Origin: an uncultured Clostridia bacterium
GTDB taxonomy: Bacteria > Bacillota_A > Clostridia > Oscillospirales > Ruminococcaceae
Direction: 5' to 3'
Length of the DNA stretch: 6,977 nucleotides
NCBI GenBank assembly: GCA_947169455.1
Contig: CAMVPV010000065.1
Span: 1 to 6,977, forward strand
In this document: positions 5,751 to 6,977 of the stretch, in pieces
Layout of the letters: each line of letters begins with the position of its first letter
Numbering within the stretch: position 1 is the stretch's first letter
Notes under the pieces: generated by a model
What the model saw: only the letters and a program-made list of their open reading frames with translations
Told to the model about the DNA's origin: nothing
The model's database searches: none
Position numbers and translations under genes: made by a program

Positions 5751-6977
5751 TTATGCGGAAACGCTTGCTTTTCTCAGAAGAATGAGGTCACGTCCGTCGG
5801 TGATGCCGTTGCCGTCCATATCGCAGGCGATATCTCCGCCGCGGTGCATGATGTAAGCGGCGAGGATATCAACGTCGCCCTTATCGGCGGAGCCGTTCCT
5901 GTTGAGATCGCCGGCGGGAGCCCACTGCGCATAGAGCGTGATGTTTCCGGAGAGGGAAAGTTCCTCGCCGTCGGCGTAGAATGTACCGGAGCCGTCTGCT
6001 TTCGTGTTCCAGCCGCTGAAATTGTACCGCTCGCGCCCGAATGTGTTCTTTGTGAGCGGAACCTTTGCGCCCTGTGCTATTTCCTGCGCGGGCATAGTCC
6101 CGGAGCCGCCGTTCGCGCTGAAAATGACCTTTCCGCCGACTTTCAGGATTTTTCTGCTGAGATAATCCTGATATTCCCTGTCAACAGCCTTGGAAATGGT
6201 GAATCTGAACGGCGAAAGCCCGTGTTCACTGGTAAAAGTGATGCACTTGTCGCCCTCGAAAGAGGTCACCTTGCCGTAATAGGTGTAAGTCTGTCCGTCG
6301 TGCGTGTGGTCGACCTTTACGGTGTCGCCGTCCTTGCCGAAGCCCTCGGGGCATGGAATGGAAATTTTCATGGGGTAGCTGCTGTAAATGCGCTGGTCGC
6401 CTTCCATAGAATAGGAATGACCGTTGCCGTCTTTTATCTCGATGCGGTAAGCCTTGGTAATATCGACTTTCGCGGTCTGGACTTGCTCGTCGCCCTCGCC
6501 GGTGGTCTCGGGGGGTTCAGTGAGTTTGACCTCGGAGGGTTCGCCGAAGATAAAGAAACTGAGATCGTCGGGACTTTCAAGACCCCATTCTATCAGCCTT
6601 TCTCTTACGGAATCCTTATCGTACAGATAATCTTTCATCTGCTTCCATTCTTCCTCGGTCATGAAGCGTGGACCACCCTCGACATAGTTGTGTTCATCGG
6701 GGTCAGAACTTTCAAAGCCTATCAGCTTAACACTGCCGTCGTCTTGAATTACGCCAACTTTGTTATCGGTCTTGGAATTTCCGCAGGGGCAATGGATAGT
6801 ATAAGTATTATTGCCGTTATCTGTGGTTATTTCTTCATTTCTTCTGATGTATTCATCAACATCATCTATGCCGAACAATACAGCCTGCCAGGCTTCTTCA
6901 CCGAAGCACGGTTCGGCTTCTGTAATGGTCATCGTACAGTTTTTGCAGTAAACGCGGTGCGTATCGGTTCCCGCGAT
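5751..6977 (-). CDS. Secreted InlB-repeat/dockerin-like protein, C-terminal part
   Basis: The frame is open from the right window edge to the TAA at 5751-5753, giving 408 residues of a protein whose N-terminus is outside. The Met at 6932 is internal, because the 15 codons before it continue a Cys motif (VYCKNC) without a stop. In order, counting from the window edge, there are: Cys pairs CKNC near residue 11 and CPCG near 63, resembling the short zinc-ribbon-like repeats of clostridial surface proteins; an acidic, helical segment (105-165); a beta-rich domain (175-265) I cannot name; one InlB/Flg_new repeat (283-353, with NFSGW and ITLYAQW); and a dockerin-like end (356-404). It is probably exported and may attach to a cohesin-bearing scaffold. 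No catalytic domain is visible in this part. It is convergent with the FecR operon across a shared terminator, so the two are not co-transcribed. Confidence 0.85.
   Translation of the reverse strand: MAGTDTHRVYCKNCTMTITEAEPCFGEEAWQAVLFGIDDVDEYIRRNEEITTDNGNNTYTIHCPCGNSKTDNKVGVIQDDGSVKLIGFESSDPDEHNYVEGGPRFMTEEEWKQMKDYLYDKDSVRERLIEWGLESPDDLSFFIFGEPSEVKLTEPPETTGEGDEQVQTAKVDITKAYRIEIKDGNGHSYSMEGDQRIYSSYPMKISIPCPEGFGKDGDTVKVDHTHDGQTYTYYGKVTSFEGDKCITFTSEHGLSPFRFTISKAVDREYQDYLSRKILKVGGKVIFSANGGSGTMPAQEIAQGAKVPLTKNTFGRERYNFSGWNTKADGSGTFYADGEELSLSGNITLYAQWAPAGDLNRNGSADKGDVDILAAYIMHRGGDIACDMDGNGITDGRDLILLRKASVSA
5760..5912 (-). other. Dockerin type I-like domain (two Ca-binding repeats)
   Basis: The last 50 or so residues of the minus-strand gene hold two EF-hand-like repeats, GDLNRNGSADKGDVDILAAY and CDMDGNGITDGRDLILLRKA. 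Both keep the calcium ligands at loop positions 1, 3, 5 and 12 (D, N, N, D and D, D, N, D) and a following hydrophobic helix. This is the type I dockerin plan, which binds cohesin modules in cellulosome-type assemblies. The second helix is short, and cohesin partners cannot be seen in the window. Confidence 0.8.
5919..6131 (-). repeat. Single InlB B-type (Flg_new) repeat
   Basis: One complete unit runs from VIFSANGGSGTMPAQ through RYNFSGWNTKADGSG to NITLYAQWAP. It is closer to the family consensus than the five units of the FecR protein on the opposite strand, and is joined directly to the dockerin-like end. It probably works as a spacer or adhesive beta-grasp module. Confidence 0.85.

Overview
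The window looks like a chromosomal segment of a low-to-mid GC, Gram-positive gut or rumen Clostridia. A Ruminococcus-like member of the Oscillospiraceae is the best guess. The basis is a dockerin-like C-terminus, InlB B-type (Listeria/Bacteroides) repeats on surface proteins, strong GGAGG ribosome binding sites, consensus sigma-A promoters and a LytTR/DUF3021 gene pair. The genus is inferred from protein style; no 16S or other marker is present.

Layout. (1) Positions 1-241, minus strand: the C-terminal catalytic end of a tyrosine recombinase, without its N-terminal part and running off the left edge. (2) 242-586, minus: a small AT-rich gene of unknown function with a strong Shine-Dalgarno. 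(3) 659-1420, minus: a 253-residue alpha/beta hydrolase (esterase-like) with a complete catalytic triad and its own promoter. (4) 1421-1703: a divergent intergenic region with two outward-facing sigma-A promoters. Just upstream of the plus-strand promoter lies a set of ACCG direct repeats with the size and spacing of a LytTR operator. (5) 1704-5676, plus: an apparent four-gene operon. Its genes are a large membrane-anchored FecR-domain protein with a long Thr/Ser/Pro stalk and five InlB-type repeats, an eight-cysteine small protein, a short LytTR DNA-binding regulator, and a DUF3021 four-helix membrane protein. (6) 5691-5725: a perfect 14-bp-stem terminator that can serve both directions. (7) 5751-6977, minus: the C-terminal 408 residues of a secreted protein with Cys motifs, an InlB-type repeat and a dockerin-like end, running off the right edge.

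How it may work together. LytTR plus DUF3021 is a known type of pair, in which the membrane protein restrains or controls the regulator. Here the pair sits at the end of an operon led by a FecR-domain cell-surface protein, and the operon promoter carries candidate LytTR sites. I infer a self-regulated envelope-sensing module: the FecR/InlB ectodomain outside, DUF3021 in the membrane, LytTR on the DNA, and the Cys-rich protein in an unknown role. I am not aware of this arrangement as a described system, but I could not search for it. The convergent dockerin/InlB gene is a possible surface partner only by proximity and shared domain type.
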